A stretch of 32,553 bases of DNA. Source: JADKAV01 sp037046735. Its GTDB lineage: Bacteria > Actinomycetota > Actinomycetes > S36-B12 > UBA10799. The notes under the pieces are model-generated. The model searched no databases and had not been told where the DNA came from. It was given only the letters and a program-made list of their open reading frames with translations. The position numbers and the translations under genes were made by a program. Positions 24,411-31,376 of this stretch are shown here, one piece after another. Position 1 is the first letter of the stretch, and every line of letters starts with the position of its first letter. Location of the stretch: assembly GCA_037046735.1 (NCBI GenBank), contig JBAOHC010000006.1:1-32553 (forward strand). Reading direction: 5' to 3'.

Positions 24411-25028
24411 ATGAATGCACTCACCCCTGCCGTCGTGGCCGTGGCGGCGGCGTTAACCTGAGTGGTTGCGCCGCCGGCACCGCCGCGGTGGCTACATCTA
24501 CCGACGCGACAGCGACGACGGGCGCTGCCACGCCCACGAACCCAGCCGCCGAGGGCGGTGTGACGCTGCCCGACCAAGCACTACTGTCGACAGCGTCGAG
24601 GTGACGTCACTGGCGTCACCGTCGACACCACAGAAGCCCGCGCACTGGTCACCCTGGACACCCACGCGGGCTCCCTGGACGGCGACCTGTCCGCGAGCAC
24701 TCTCACAGTCGCCGGCGCCCGTATCGGCCAGGCCACCTGGTCGGGCGACCCGCCAGGAAGCCACCACCGCAGCGGACAACTGACATTCCCCGGTACCAGC
24801 GCCGGTCCCGGCGACGACGTCGAACTCGCCGTGTCCGGGCTTCCCGAACCGGTCGTGTTCACCTGGAAGGTGCCCGCCACCAGCCAGACCGCGCCCTGGG
24901 CCGAGACCCCCGCGACCACAGGCGCTGCCGAGGCCCGCGCTCCGGCGCCCGTGGCGGATATCGTCTGTGGCCGCCTTCCCTGCGCTTCGGTTCTCAGACA
25001 GATGTCCGCACAGTCGAGGTGGGCGTAA
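24411..25028 (+). pseudogene. Lipoprotein gene, frameshifted
   Basis: MNALTPAVVAVAAALT then, one base-shift on, LSGCAAGTAAVATSTDATAT forms a lipobox (LSGC) with a Thr/Ala-rich linker and AAEGGVTLPDQ. A third frame gives ARALVTLDTHAGSLDGDLSA, STLTVAGARIGQATWSGDPP, SGQLTFPGTSAGPGDDVELA and VSGLPEPVVFTWKVPA. Together this is an exported beta-rich domain of about 180 residues. In the present sequence it needs at least two corrections. The true stop is uncertain; the last frame runs to 25028. Unknown function, but its place in the island suggests metal binding or envelope stress. Confidence 0.5.
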
Positions 25029-25119
25029 ATGTCCTTGCGCCGGTGTGGTGAATACCTGCCCGGCGTCGCCCGGGCCCGCACCTCTCGCCCCTCCGCGGAA
25101 ATCCGCCGCAGTCGTCGCG

Positions 25120-25135
25120 TGAAGCCTTCGTGAAA
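25120..25135 (+). promoter_or_regulatory. Orphan response-regulator-type box
   Basis: TGAAGCCTTCG is followed directly by TGAAA, an 11-bp period like the other boxes. No intact gene starts nearby on either strand, so the gene it served may have been lost when island copies merged, or the match may be chance. Confidence 0.3.
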
Positions 25136-25162
25136 GTCCACCTCGACATCAGTCGCGTACCC

Positions 25163-25197
25163 GCCACACCCACCTCCCGCAGGGAGGTGGGTGTGGC
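25163..25197. terminator. Strong 16-bp hairpin
   Basis: GCCACACCCACCTCCC (25163-25178) pairs perfectly with GGGAGGTGGGTGTGGC (25182-25197) around a GCA loop. It lies between the plus-strand lipoprotein gene and the minus-strand DUF6803 gene, so it can stop transcripts from either side. No T-run, as is common in high-GC actinobacteria. Confidence 0.7.
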
Positions 25198-25245
25198 CAC
25201 ATCGCGGCGCGGCCGCAGGCTGTGTTGGTGACCACGAACACCGAC

Positions 25246-25275
25246 GGGAACGCTGGCAACAGTGCCGGCGTTCCC
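25246..25275. terminator. Hairpin downstream of the DUF6803 gene
   Basis: GGGAACGCTGGCA (25246-25258) pairs with TGCCGGCGTTCCC (25263-25275) with one T-G wobble and an ACAG loop. It lies 35 bases past the stop of the minus-strand gene and is its probable terminator. Confidence 0.65.
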
Positions 25276-25309
25276 GCCTTCTCGTAAGAGGCCTCGACTG
25301 GACCAGTGG

Positions 25310-25975
25310 CTACATGCGCATGCCGGGCATCGTGTCCCCGCCCGGCATCGTGTGCTCTGGGAACCAGCCCAGCAGGGTCGGATCCAGCATCCCGAAGATC
25401 ATCGCGACGTGCGCCGCGACCAGGAACACCCCGACGAAGATCGCGTGCAACTTCATCCGCGCCCGGCCACCCTCGCGACCCAGTACGCCCAGTTCGATCA
25501 GCGTGATACCCACCAGCGGCACCACACCGGCTAGGTAGGCGAACACCGCGATCAGGTCAGCGGGCCCGTGCCAGCCCGAGCCGCTCGTCAGGGGCACGAC
25601 CGCGTTCTTCAACAGGTAGGCGGTGATCCCCAGGAACCACGGCCCGGCGATCAACCCGGCCCACCGGTTCAGGGCATGCACCCATGGCTTGACGGCGCCC
25701 TGGGTGAACAGCACCGCCAGCTCCGTGATCGCCAGAGTCTCCGCCAGGATCACCGGTATCGCCATAAAGATCAGCAGGTTCCACGGCTGGTTCGCCGCGA
25801 GCAGTCCCATGTAGTGCGTCATCGAGCCGACGTCACCGCCGGCCACGTTCGGCAGTGACCAGGCGATCCCGACAGCGAGGACGCCGACGCCAGCGGCGAT
25901 GGCGAGCCCGCGGCGGTTGACCGGCACTTGCTGCGTCTCGAGGGCGGTGTCTTGACCCTTACTGGTGATCGTCAC
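25310..25975 (-). CDS. DUF6803-type polytopic membrane protein
   Basis: A 221-residue protein with about six membrane helices: RGLAIAAGVGVLAVGIAWSL, NQPWNLLIFMAIPVILAETL, WAGLIAGPWFLGITAYLLKN, DLIAVFAYLAGVVPLVGITL and HAIFVGVFLVAAHVAMIFGM. The C-terminus is Met/His-rich (FPEHTMPGGDTMPGMRM), suggesting copper coordination outside or in the membrane. DUF6803 is the family name recalled for this pattern in actinobacterial metal islands; function unknown. GTG start at 25975 after a perfect AGGAGG, 5 bases upstream. A TGAA-type 11-bp box lies 80 bases upstream, so it is probably in the same regulon. A decayed copy exists at 22437-22720. Confidence 0.75.
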   Translation of the reverse strand: MTITSKGQDTALETQQVPVNRRGLAIAAGVGVLAVGIAWSLPNVAGGDVGSMTHYMGLLAANQPWNLLIFMAIPVILAETLAITELAVLFTQGAVKPWVHALNRWAGLIAGPWFLGITAYLLKNAVVPLTSGSGWHGPADLIAVFAYLAGVVPLVGITLIELGVLGREGGRARMKLHAIFVGVFLVAAHVAMIFGMLDPTLLGWFPEHTMPGGDTMPGMRM

Positions 25976-26054
25976 GGTTTCCTCCTGTTACCGGTACATC
26001 CGGCGCTCGCGCCTCAACGTAGCGGCACATCGCGAAGAAACCCCAGAGGAACCA

Positions 26055-26070
26055 TGAACGTTCTATGAAG
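26055..26070 (+). promoter_or_regulatory. Candidate response-regulator box upstream of the DUF6803 gene
   Basis: TGAAC at 26055-26059 and TGAAG at 26066-26070 have the 11-bp period seen at the other boxes. They lie 80-95 bases upstream of the GTG at 25975, a normal distance for an activator site. Confidence 0.4.
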
Positions 26071-26154
26071 GACGGTGGGGGATTAGGCGGCACGGACCAT
26101 GCCCAACCAGGCAACGATGGAGGCACGGAACGCAGACACGCCGCTAGCCAGCCG

Positions 26155-26445
26155 TTAAAATGCCTTCGGGGGTTTCGTTCCCGGGGGGTTCGGTGGTTCT
26201 GGCGGTGTCGTTGGAGCGTTCGGATAGTCCGGTGAGGTGGGCCAGGGATTGGTCAGGTGGTGGTCGGCGTGGTCGCGTAGCCAGTCGGAGATGACCGTGG
26301 CCGGGTTAAGGCGGAGGGCTTCCCAGGAGCGCCACATCGCTTCGAGGCGGAAGATCGCTTCGGGTGATTCCCACCAGCGGGCGGCGAGGACGACCACCGC
26401 TGGCGGCACCACCGCCGGCGGGGTGACGGTGGGTGTGGATTCTCA
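26155..26445 (-). pseudogene. Truncated DUF4913-like gene
   Basis: The reading frame contains LAARWWESPEAIFRLEAMWR then SWEALRLNPATVISDWLRDH and ADHHLTNPW, the C-terminal hallmark of DUF4913 proteins (xxRWWxxPEAxxRLEALWRxWExLR...DHADxH), which are frequent on actinobacterial conjugative and plasmid-like elements. The N-terminal half of the family domain is missing and the frame is closed by TGA at 26443-26445. A different frame upstream gives MSTDLGECE with ATG at 26468, so a one-base indel may also be present. It lies 35 bases inside the right direct repeat, so an integration or deletion event probably cut it. Confidence 0.6.
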
Positions 26446-26755
26446 CATTCGCCGAGGTCGGTGCTCATGGCTGCCACGCCCTGATGTCAGGTTGGGGTGT
26501 GGCCCAGATTGGCACTCGACAACGGGAACAGGTCTGCCGTGGCCACGGCGCGACTAGGCCTAGCAGCGCGGACAGATCATGGAAGAGGAATCCTCCGACC
26601 CTACAGTTGTTCCAATGGTTGGCCCGCGAGGCAATCGTGGGGGTCCGACTGCTGACGACCGACTATCTCGGGGTGACGGAGAAGGCAGCGCTGGAGATTC
26701 TGCTGACTCGGGTGTGCGAGTACGGCGAGCGTTTCGAGGTGTGGGTTTACCACCG
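26446..26755. other. Right boundary of the copper island; no clear gene
   Basis: Contains the right 21-bp direct repeat (26480-26500). A plus-strand frame (26433-26825) includes EAIVGVRLLTTDYLGVTEKA then ALEILLTRVCEYGERFEVWV, which looks protein-like but has no start signal and no recognised family, and it runs into the PP2C gene end. It may be the remnant of a gene interrupted at the boundary. Confidence 0.3.
26480..26500 (+). repeat. Right copy of 21-bp direct repeat
   Basis: CCTGATGTCAGG followed by TTGGGGTGT, one mismatch (T for C) from 13126-13146, same orientation. Confidence 0.6.
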
Positions 26756-27513
26756 TCATGAGGCCGCCCCGGGACGTGCCAAGACTCCTATTGAGCAGTC
26801 GTCCTTGGTTGCATTGCGGACCTGATTGTCGATGAGCCTACGCATCCGCTTCTTGTAATCGGAGTGCTTCCCCTGTTGGGCGGGGGCGTTACCTACTGCG
26901 GTAATGAGTTTCGAGCATGCCCCTGCCAGCCGCCCTGTCCTGTAGTCGAACAGGCTCTCTCCCGTACCATCGCTCATGAGGATGAAACCAGAGACCCCTT
27001 CCAAGTGGCCCCGGAAGAGTCGCATCGACTTGGCCGCATCCCCTGACGTGACGAAGGTCGTTTGGTTGGCGAATTCGCTGTTATCTGGCGCTGAGATGAC
27101 TGAAGCTGCCCGTTCTTCAGGTAGCCGACGACGCCATCGCCGATATGCGCACCGAGGAATCTGTCCCCAGACATCGCAAGGCCGATGAACGTGGATGCCA
27201 AGTCCCGGAGTTCAAGGCGATGACGATCGGCGAGGTTGCCGACTCTGGTCAGCAGGCGTTCGTGGAGTTCCACCTTGACCCGGGCGCCGTCGCTGCTTAC
27301 CTCAAACTCGTTGAACCGCTCGACCAGTGCCGCGCAGCCTTCATCCACGACGGCTTGGGTTCCGAGCTCGGAACGTGCGGCGGAGCCGGCACCGTCGGCA
27401 AGGCAGAGAGCTTGGACCCCTCCACGCGAGAGGTACTTGGTCCGGTCTTGGACCGGTGTTCCGTCTCGCAGATGCCCGTGGCCCCTGACTTGGTAGTGGA
27501 ATTCCTTGAACAC
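26756..27513 (-). pseudogene. PP2C-type phosphatase of a TerY-P triad, one frameshift
   Basis: The 5' part (GTG at 27513) reads FKEFHYQVRGHGHLRDGTPV, then VQALCLADGAGSAARSELGT (metal-binding DG), LASTFIGLAMSGDRFLGAHI and GDGVVGYLKNGQLQ. One base-shift near 27085 continues VISAPDNSEFANQTTFVTSG, then SMRLFRGHLEGVSGFILMSD and GTGESLFDYRTG (second DG). Together about 250 residues, a PP2C Ser/Thr phosphatase. It follows the vWA gene directly (its TAG abuts this GTG) and is the third gene of the triad; it would reverse phosphorylation by the adjacent kinase. The frameshift removes the C-terminal metal ligands unless it is a sequence error. Confidence 0.75.
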
Positions 27514-28188
27514 CTAGAGCTCCGCCCAGCCTGCGAGGCCTTTGAGGTCGAGCTTCACAGTGTCACCGGGTGTCGAGCGCGAGACGCGCGCAACAGATCT
27601 GGACAACCACTCGAAGAACTCCTTGAACTTCAGTCCCTCCAGACGAAGCGGCGGACGGCTGGGGCTGAAGCGAGCCAGCGTGCCCATGTCAGCGCCACTT
27701 CCGATGCCGATCGGGAACACGGTCAGCTTCTTCCCCTCGACCATATCGACGACGCGCCGTACCGCAAGTTCGATGTTGTCTGTCGGTGCGCCGTCTGTCA
27801 TAAGAACCAGCCAGGGCTGGTAGTAGAGAACGCCGCTCCCCGAGTAGGTCGCCTTCCTGGCCTCCAGGGTGTCAAGTGCCAGGTTCACGCCGGCACCCAT
27901 CGCTGTGGAGCCGCTCGCGGTCAGTGATGAGATGCGTTGCAGGCGTTCGATGCTCGCGAAGTCGTGCACCAGACCTGCGGAGGAGTTGAACTCCACGATG
28001 TTGATCTCGGCCGAGTCGTGCGCATCCTCGTCTTCGTCGATGGCGTCGTAGAAGAGGTTGACTCCTCGGACGAGTTCCTGGATCGGGGACCCGCTGATCG
28101 ACCCGCTGGAGTCCAGACAGAGCGAAACAGGAACGCGCGGGGTTGGATTGTCTACAAGATCGTCAGCGCCGATGTTGAGTGTTGGCAT
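27514..28188 (-). CDS. TerY-like von Willebrand factor A protein
   Basis: A 224-residue vWA protein. The MIDAS motif is intact: DSSGSIS at residues 26-32 (VPVSLCLDSSGSISGSPIQE), the Thr in TASGSTAMGAGVNLALDTLE, and the Asp in QPWLVLMTDGAPTDNIEL. It ends with FPIGIGSGADMGTLARFSPS and LEGLKFKEFFEWLSRSVARV, typical of TerY. In TerY-P triads this protein is thought to be a metal-dependent scaffold or kinase target. ATG at 28188 has AAAGGAAG 6 bases upstream; the first few residues upstream (to 28218) are not needed. The gene is complete and followed directly by the phosphatase. Confidence 0.88.
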   Translation of the reverse strand: MPTLNIGADDLVDNPTPRVPVSLCLDSSGSISGSPIQELVRGVNLFYDAIDEDEDAHDSAEINIVEFNSSAGLVHDFASIERLQRISSLTASGSTAMGAGVNLALDTLEARKATYSGSGVLYYQPWLVLMTDGAPTDNIELAVRRVVDMVEGKKLTVFPIGIGSGADMGTLARFSPSRPPLRLEGLKFKEFFEWLSRSVARVSRSTPGDTVKLDLKGLAGWAEL

Positions 28189-28218
28189 AGTTGCTTCCTT
28201 TCGTTGGGCTTGCGGCAT

Positions 28219-29663
28219 CTAGCTGCTCTGGAACCACTTCTTGAGCCGTGCCCAGAAGCCGATCTGGGCCTGTGAACCGGGCTTGGTTGAGGGAGATGGC
28301 GAGGCTGCTCCTGTGGCCGGGCAGGTTTGCTTGATCGCCGTGTGCGATTTGGGTACTTCCAAGCCGCGGCTCGCGAACCAGCCGATGTGGTTGTGGGTAA
28401 TGAACGGCTGGTGGCAGTCGATGCACAGTCGTTTCGCATCCAAGCTGTTCGCTTGGGCGGCGCATGCCGGGCAGCGACCGTAGGCGAGTTGTTCTCTTGG
28501 GACTTCCGGGCGCAATCCTTGCAGTCGGAAGTAGCGGGCGTTGGGCGCGAGTAGGGGGTCTTTCTGGGTGGATGAGCATCCTTGCACTTGTTGCAGAGCT
28601 TAGGGACGAAATAGTCTTCGCTTTCGTCGTTCCAAATGCCGGCGATCGCGTTTTCGCGATCGCAGTTGGGGCAGTCCTGGAGTGGGGTGTCAGGCCTGAA
28701 GGCCTTGGGGCGGATGGGATAGACATCGTTGGACATGGGATCAAAACTCATCCGGTTGTCGGCCAGGTAGGCCTTGTACGCCATGAACGCTTTGAGCCAT
28801 TCGGTCGCTGGTGGGCGCCTGTTGTAACGCTTGCCCTCCTTGTGGAAGGTGTGCCAAAAGAGGTCCTTGACCGGCTTGTGAATGTGGCTCCACATGTACT
28901 TCCAGTCGCCATCCGGCTGGTCCCTGTTGTTTCGGTTCTCGTACTGGAAGGCGAAGTTGCCCTCTTTGATCAAATGAACCATGTCGCCGTCAGTTCCGGT
29001 TCGGATGTACGGGAACTGACCTGTCATGACAATCATGAACAGCATCGTCGCGACAGCGAAAAGCTCGTCTTCCATCGTGCGCAGGTCGTCCGAGTAGGTC
29101 TTGCCGAGCATTGCTGGGGAGGTGAACATCGGCGTTCCGACGGGGCAGGGGTATCCCTCCACCTGCCACGAGTCTGCGTCGATGATGAAGACGTTCTTCT
29201 TGTCGTCGATCATCAGGTTCTTCGGGTTGATGTCGCCGAGAATGACGTTCATGGAATGCAGGTACTGAACCTTCTCAAGGAACGAGATGCAGATGTCGAC
29301 CAGGTCGGTCTTCTTCCAGTCCGGGTACTCCTTCTCGAACTTACGCTTGTTGAAGATGGTCCGCTGAAACTCGCGGCCACTCGCCTTGGGCATGACGTAG
29401 CCGACAAACTCCCCCAGGTGGTTCTTGACCGATGCAGAGGGAACGCATAGGCCCTTCGCCTCAAGTCCGTGGCTGACCAGAAGTTCAATCTTCTCCTTGC
29501 GATGCCGGGTGATGTGCTCATCGTCGAAGATCTTGACGACCGAGTTGCTAGCGCCCGCGTATACCGCGCCTTCGCCACCCTCGCCCAGCAGAGATCCGAG
29601 CACCAAGGTGCCGCTTCCCCTCGCTGATTCCCACATCACTTGGTCGCCTTCTGCGGGGATCAA
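28219..29663 (-). pseudogene. Ser/Thr protein kinase with C-terminal zinc ribbons, one frameshift (copy 1)
   Basis: Kinase domain: glycine loop LLGEGGEGAVYAG, Lys in SVVKIFDDEH, catalytic loop HSMNVILGDINPKNLMIDDK (D, N present; HRD is changed), DAD in place of DFG (FIIDADSWQV), and CPVGTPMFTSPAMLG. A first zinc ribbon follows: CPNCDRENAIAGIWNDESED then LCNKC. A one-base deletion near 28568 then changes frame; the restored frame gives APNARYFRLQGLRPEVPREQ and a second ribbon (GRCPACAAQANSLDAKRLCI then DC), ending FWARLKKWFQSS at 28219. Without correction it runs on to 28152. TTG start at 29663 (ATG in the other copy); the family begins just before this IPAEGDQV segment. First gene of the triad, 30 bases before TerY. 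Confidence 0.8.
28626..29654 (-). repeat. ~1.03-kb kinase-domain duplication, copy 1
   Basis: This segment equals 31515-32543 (offset 2889). Translations of both strands agree over at least 328 consecutive residues, and no mismatch was found on reading. Differences begin abruptly at both edges: GTCGT is shared but the base before 28626 differs, and at 29655 G replaces T. Confidence 0.8.
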
Positions 29664-29808
29664 GGTGAAGGCAAGCGCGGAGTCGTGTGGCTGGATACTG
29701 GCTATTGCCGAGAACGGGCGAGGCCCGCGGATCGGTGTCCCTCGGTCAGGCCCATCCGGCCTCGCCCCAGTCGATCGATCGCTTCGACGGCCGAGACCGA
29801 ACTCCTGC

Positions 29809-30423
29809 TCAAACTGCGCTAGAACCTTCTCGAGTTCCTGGACGTCGCGAGGGTCGCCGCCTTTCCGCGATCAGTCCCGCGAGTTTCTGTTGCCCCTTGC
29901 GAAACAGGAGTTCATCGCTTTCGACTGCCACGTCGCCGGTCTTAGTGGGGTGTCCAGCTACCAGGTGGCCACCGGTCCGTCGAGCCAGTAGCCGCACCCT
30001 GAGTTTCGGCGTGATGTCGAACGTCAGTAAGCACATGTCATACGTTGTGGCGAACCTCTCGAACAGATCCAAGAAGAGATCGTCCGCGTACGGGTTGGAA
30101 TCATCACCCAGGCTTGTGCGGACCAGCCCAGCTTCAGATGCGCTCCGAAGGAAGACCAAGGCGTTGGCTGCCTTCGCAGCACTCTCCGGCCTCGACGTGC
30201 GCAGCTTCCTTTTGTTGACTCTGAGCTCGTCCTGGACTTTGGTCGGCACCACGACGGGGTTGTTGTTCCGTTGAATTGCTTCACTGCAGCGTTCGAACAG
30301 CGCCTTCAGGCCGCCTGTGTACCTGGGTCGCGTCTCCATGAAGACGTTAGTGTCAACAAAGACCCTACAGTTCGACCCAACGAACTGGACAGGATCGAGA
30401 AGCCTCTCGGCACCAGCCTTCAC
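29809..30423 (-). CDS. PIN-domain toxin-like ribonuclease
   Basis: A 204-residue protein with a PIN domain: CRVFVDTNVFMETRPRYTGG (first Asp), VVPTKVQDELRVNKRKLRTS (Glu), DDSNPYADDLFLDLFERFAT (Asp pair) and MCLLTFDITPKLRVRLLARR (last Asp). Such enzymes are Mg2+-dependent RNases, most often VapC-like toxins. The GTG start at 30423 overlaps the upstream stop (GTGA), so it is translated after the HTH partner. It is larger than classical VapC (about 130 residues) and has a basic tail. The pair sits between the two kinase copies, on the same strand. Confidence 0.75.
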   Translation of the reverse strand: MKAGAERLLDPVQFVGSNCRVFVDTNVFMETRPRYTGGLKALFERCSEAIQRNNNPVVVPTKVQDELRVNKRKLRTSRPESAAKAANALVFLRSASEAGLVRTSLGDDSNPYADDLFLDLFERFATTYDMCLLTFDITPKLRVRLLARRTGGHLVAGHPTKTGDVAVESDELLFRKGQQKLAGLIAERRRPSRRPGTREGSSAV

Positions 30424-30809
30424 TGCTTTCCTCCAAATGAGATGTTGCTGCGGAACTCTTCCGCCGCAGCGGCTGTCCCCTCACGTTCCGACTGGCGCTC
30501 GCGCTGATACTTGACTATCGATCGGAGGGGGATTCGGCGGTGGGTTCCCACGCGGACGTGCTCAATGGCGTCGGCCTCGACGAGCTTCATCAGCGTGGGG
30601 CGGGACATGCCGAGCATCGCTGCCGCCTCGGTGCTGGTTAGCAGCCCGATTGGAACGACCAGTGCGCCCGTGGAGTGCTCCGCCTCCAGCAGTTCGAGTA
30701 CCTTCTCTGCGCTCTTACGGGTCAGTTTGAGTGTGACCGTCACAGATGCGGGGGAGGCTTCCAGAGCGTCGCGTAACGCCTGAACGTCGTCTGGCAGAAC
30801 CCCTGACAC
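30420..30809 (-). CDS. Excisionase-type HTH antitoxin partner of the PIN protein
   Basis: A 129-residue protein. The N-terminal half (LPDDVQALRDALEASPASVT then LKLTRKSAEKVLELLEAEHS) is followed by an excisionase/MerR-like winged HTH: LLTSTEAAAMLGMSRPTLMK, LVEADAIEHVRVGTHRRIPL and RSIVKYQRERQSEREG. This is the usual DNA-binding antitoxin design for PIN toxins of the excisionase-HTH type. The GTG start at 30809 follows GGAGG by 6 bases. Its stop overlaps the toxin start. A 20-bp-period direct repeat upstream is a likely operator for autoregulation. Confidence 0.8.
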   Translation of the reverse strand: MSGVLPDDVQALRDALEASPASVTVTLKLTRKSAEKVLELLEAEHSTGALVVPIGLLTSTEAAAMLGMSRPTLMKLVEADAIEHVRVGTHRRIPLRSIVKYQRERQSEREGTAAAAEEFRSNISFGGKQ

Positions 30810-30840
30810 TCAGACCTCCAACTGAAATATATGCCGCTAT

Positions 30841-30874
30841 CTGCAATAAGCGTAGCACAACTGCAGTAAGTGTA
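30841..30874. promoter_or_regulatory. Direct-repeat operator upstream of the HTH/PIN operon
   Basis: CTGCAATAAGCGTA (30841-30854) and CTGCAGTAAGTGTA (30861-30874) match at 12 of 14 bases, 20 bp apart (two helical turns), 32-65 bases before the antitoxin start. TATATT at 30825-30830 on the minus strand is a candidate -10. The rest of the gap (30875-31111) shows nothing recognisable. Confidence 0.55.
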
Positions 30875-31111
30875 AGGACGACCCTGATGCTCAAGTGCGA
30901 AACTGGTACGCAGAGAGGGTGATCGGCACGGGCGCCGGCCCCGTCCACCAACCGGGGTTCTACCTCCGGCGCACACCTTTTCACTGCTAGGGCCGAAGCG
31001 ATGACACTTGTTGGCCGAAGCGATCACTGCGACTGTTATCGCCAGTTGGATCGACACCGTACTGGGCACCCATCGCTGTGGTTTCCCTGCGCTTAGTCAG
31101 GACGAAATCCG

Positions 31112-31375
31112 CTGAAGTCGTTCGATGCTCGCGAAGTCGTGGACCCAAATTTGCGGCGGGAGTTGAACCCCACGATGTTCGATCTCGGCTCAGTCAGCGT
31201 CCTCGTCTTCATCGAGCGCGTCGTAGAAAGAAGGTGACCCGCGGACGAGTTCCTCGATAGGCGCGCTGGTCATCGACGAACTGGTGTCCTGGCACAGTGA
31301 CACAGGCAGGCGCGGTGCGAGTTTGTCGATGAGGTGGCCGGCTCCGAGATCGAGTATTGATGCGGTTGCTTCCTT
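31112..31375 (-). pseudogene. Relict TerY-like gene (copy 2)
   Basis: The DNA aligns along its length with the 5' part of the intact TerY gene (27940-28200). Shared blocks include TTCGATGCTCGCGAAGTCGT, GACGAGTTCCT and the ribosome-binding region (GGTTGCTTCCTTTTC against AGTTGCTTCCTTTCG). There are several indels, and the CAT start of copy 1 is replaced by TGC, so the start codon is gone. The MIDAS coding segment is degraded. No phosphatase copy follows. Confidence 0.75.
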
Positions 31376-31376
31376 T

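Noticed and set aside
13126..26500. Tn3-family transposon bounded by terminal inverted repeats
   Set aside because: The two 21-bp copies are in direct, not inverted, orientation and no Tn3 transposase is present.
26433..26825. Plus-strand frame of 130 codons at the island edge
   Set aside because: Parts look coding but there is no start signal or recognisable family, and it overlaps the direct repeat and the phosphatase end.
28464..29450. Long plus-strand open frame (328 codons), repeated at 31284-32339
   Set aside because: It is antisense to the kinase domain, which has clear motifs. Its identity with the second copy only reflects the DNA duplication.
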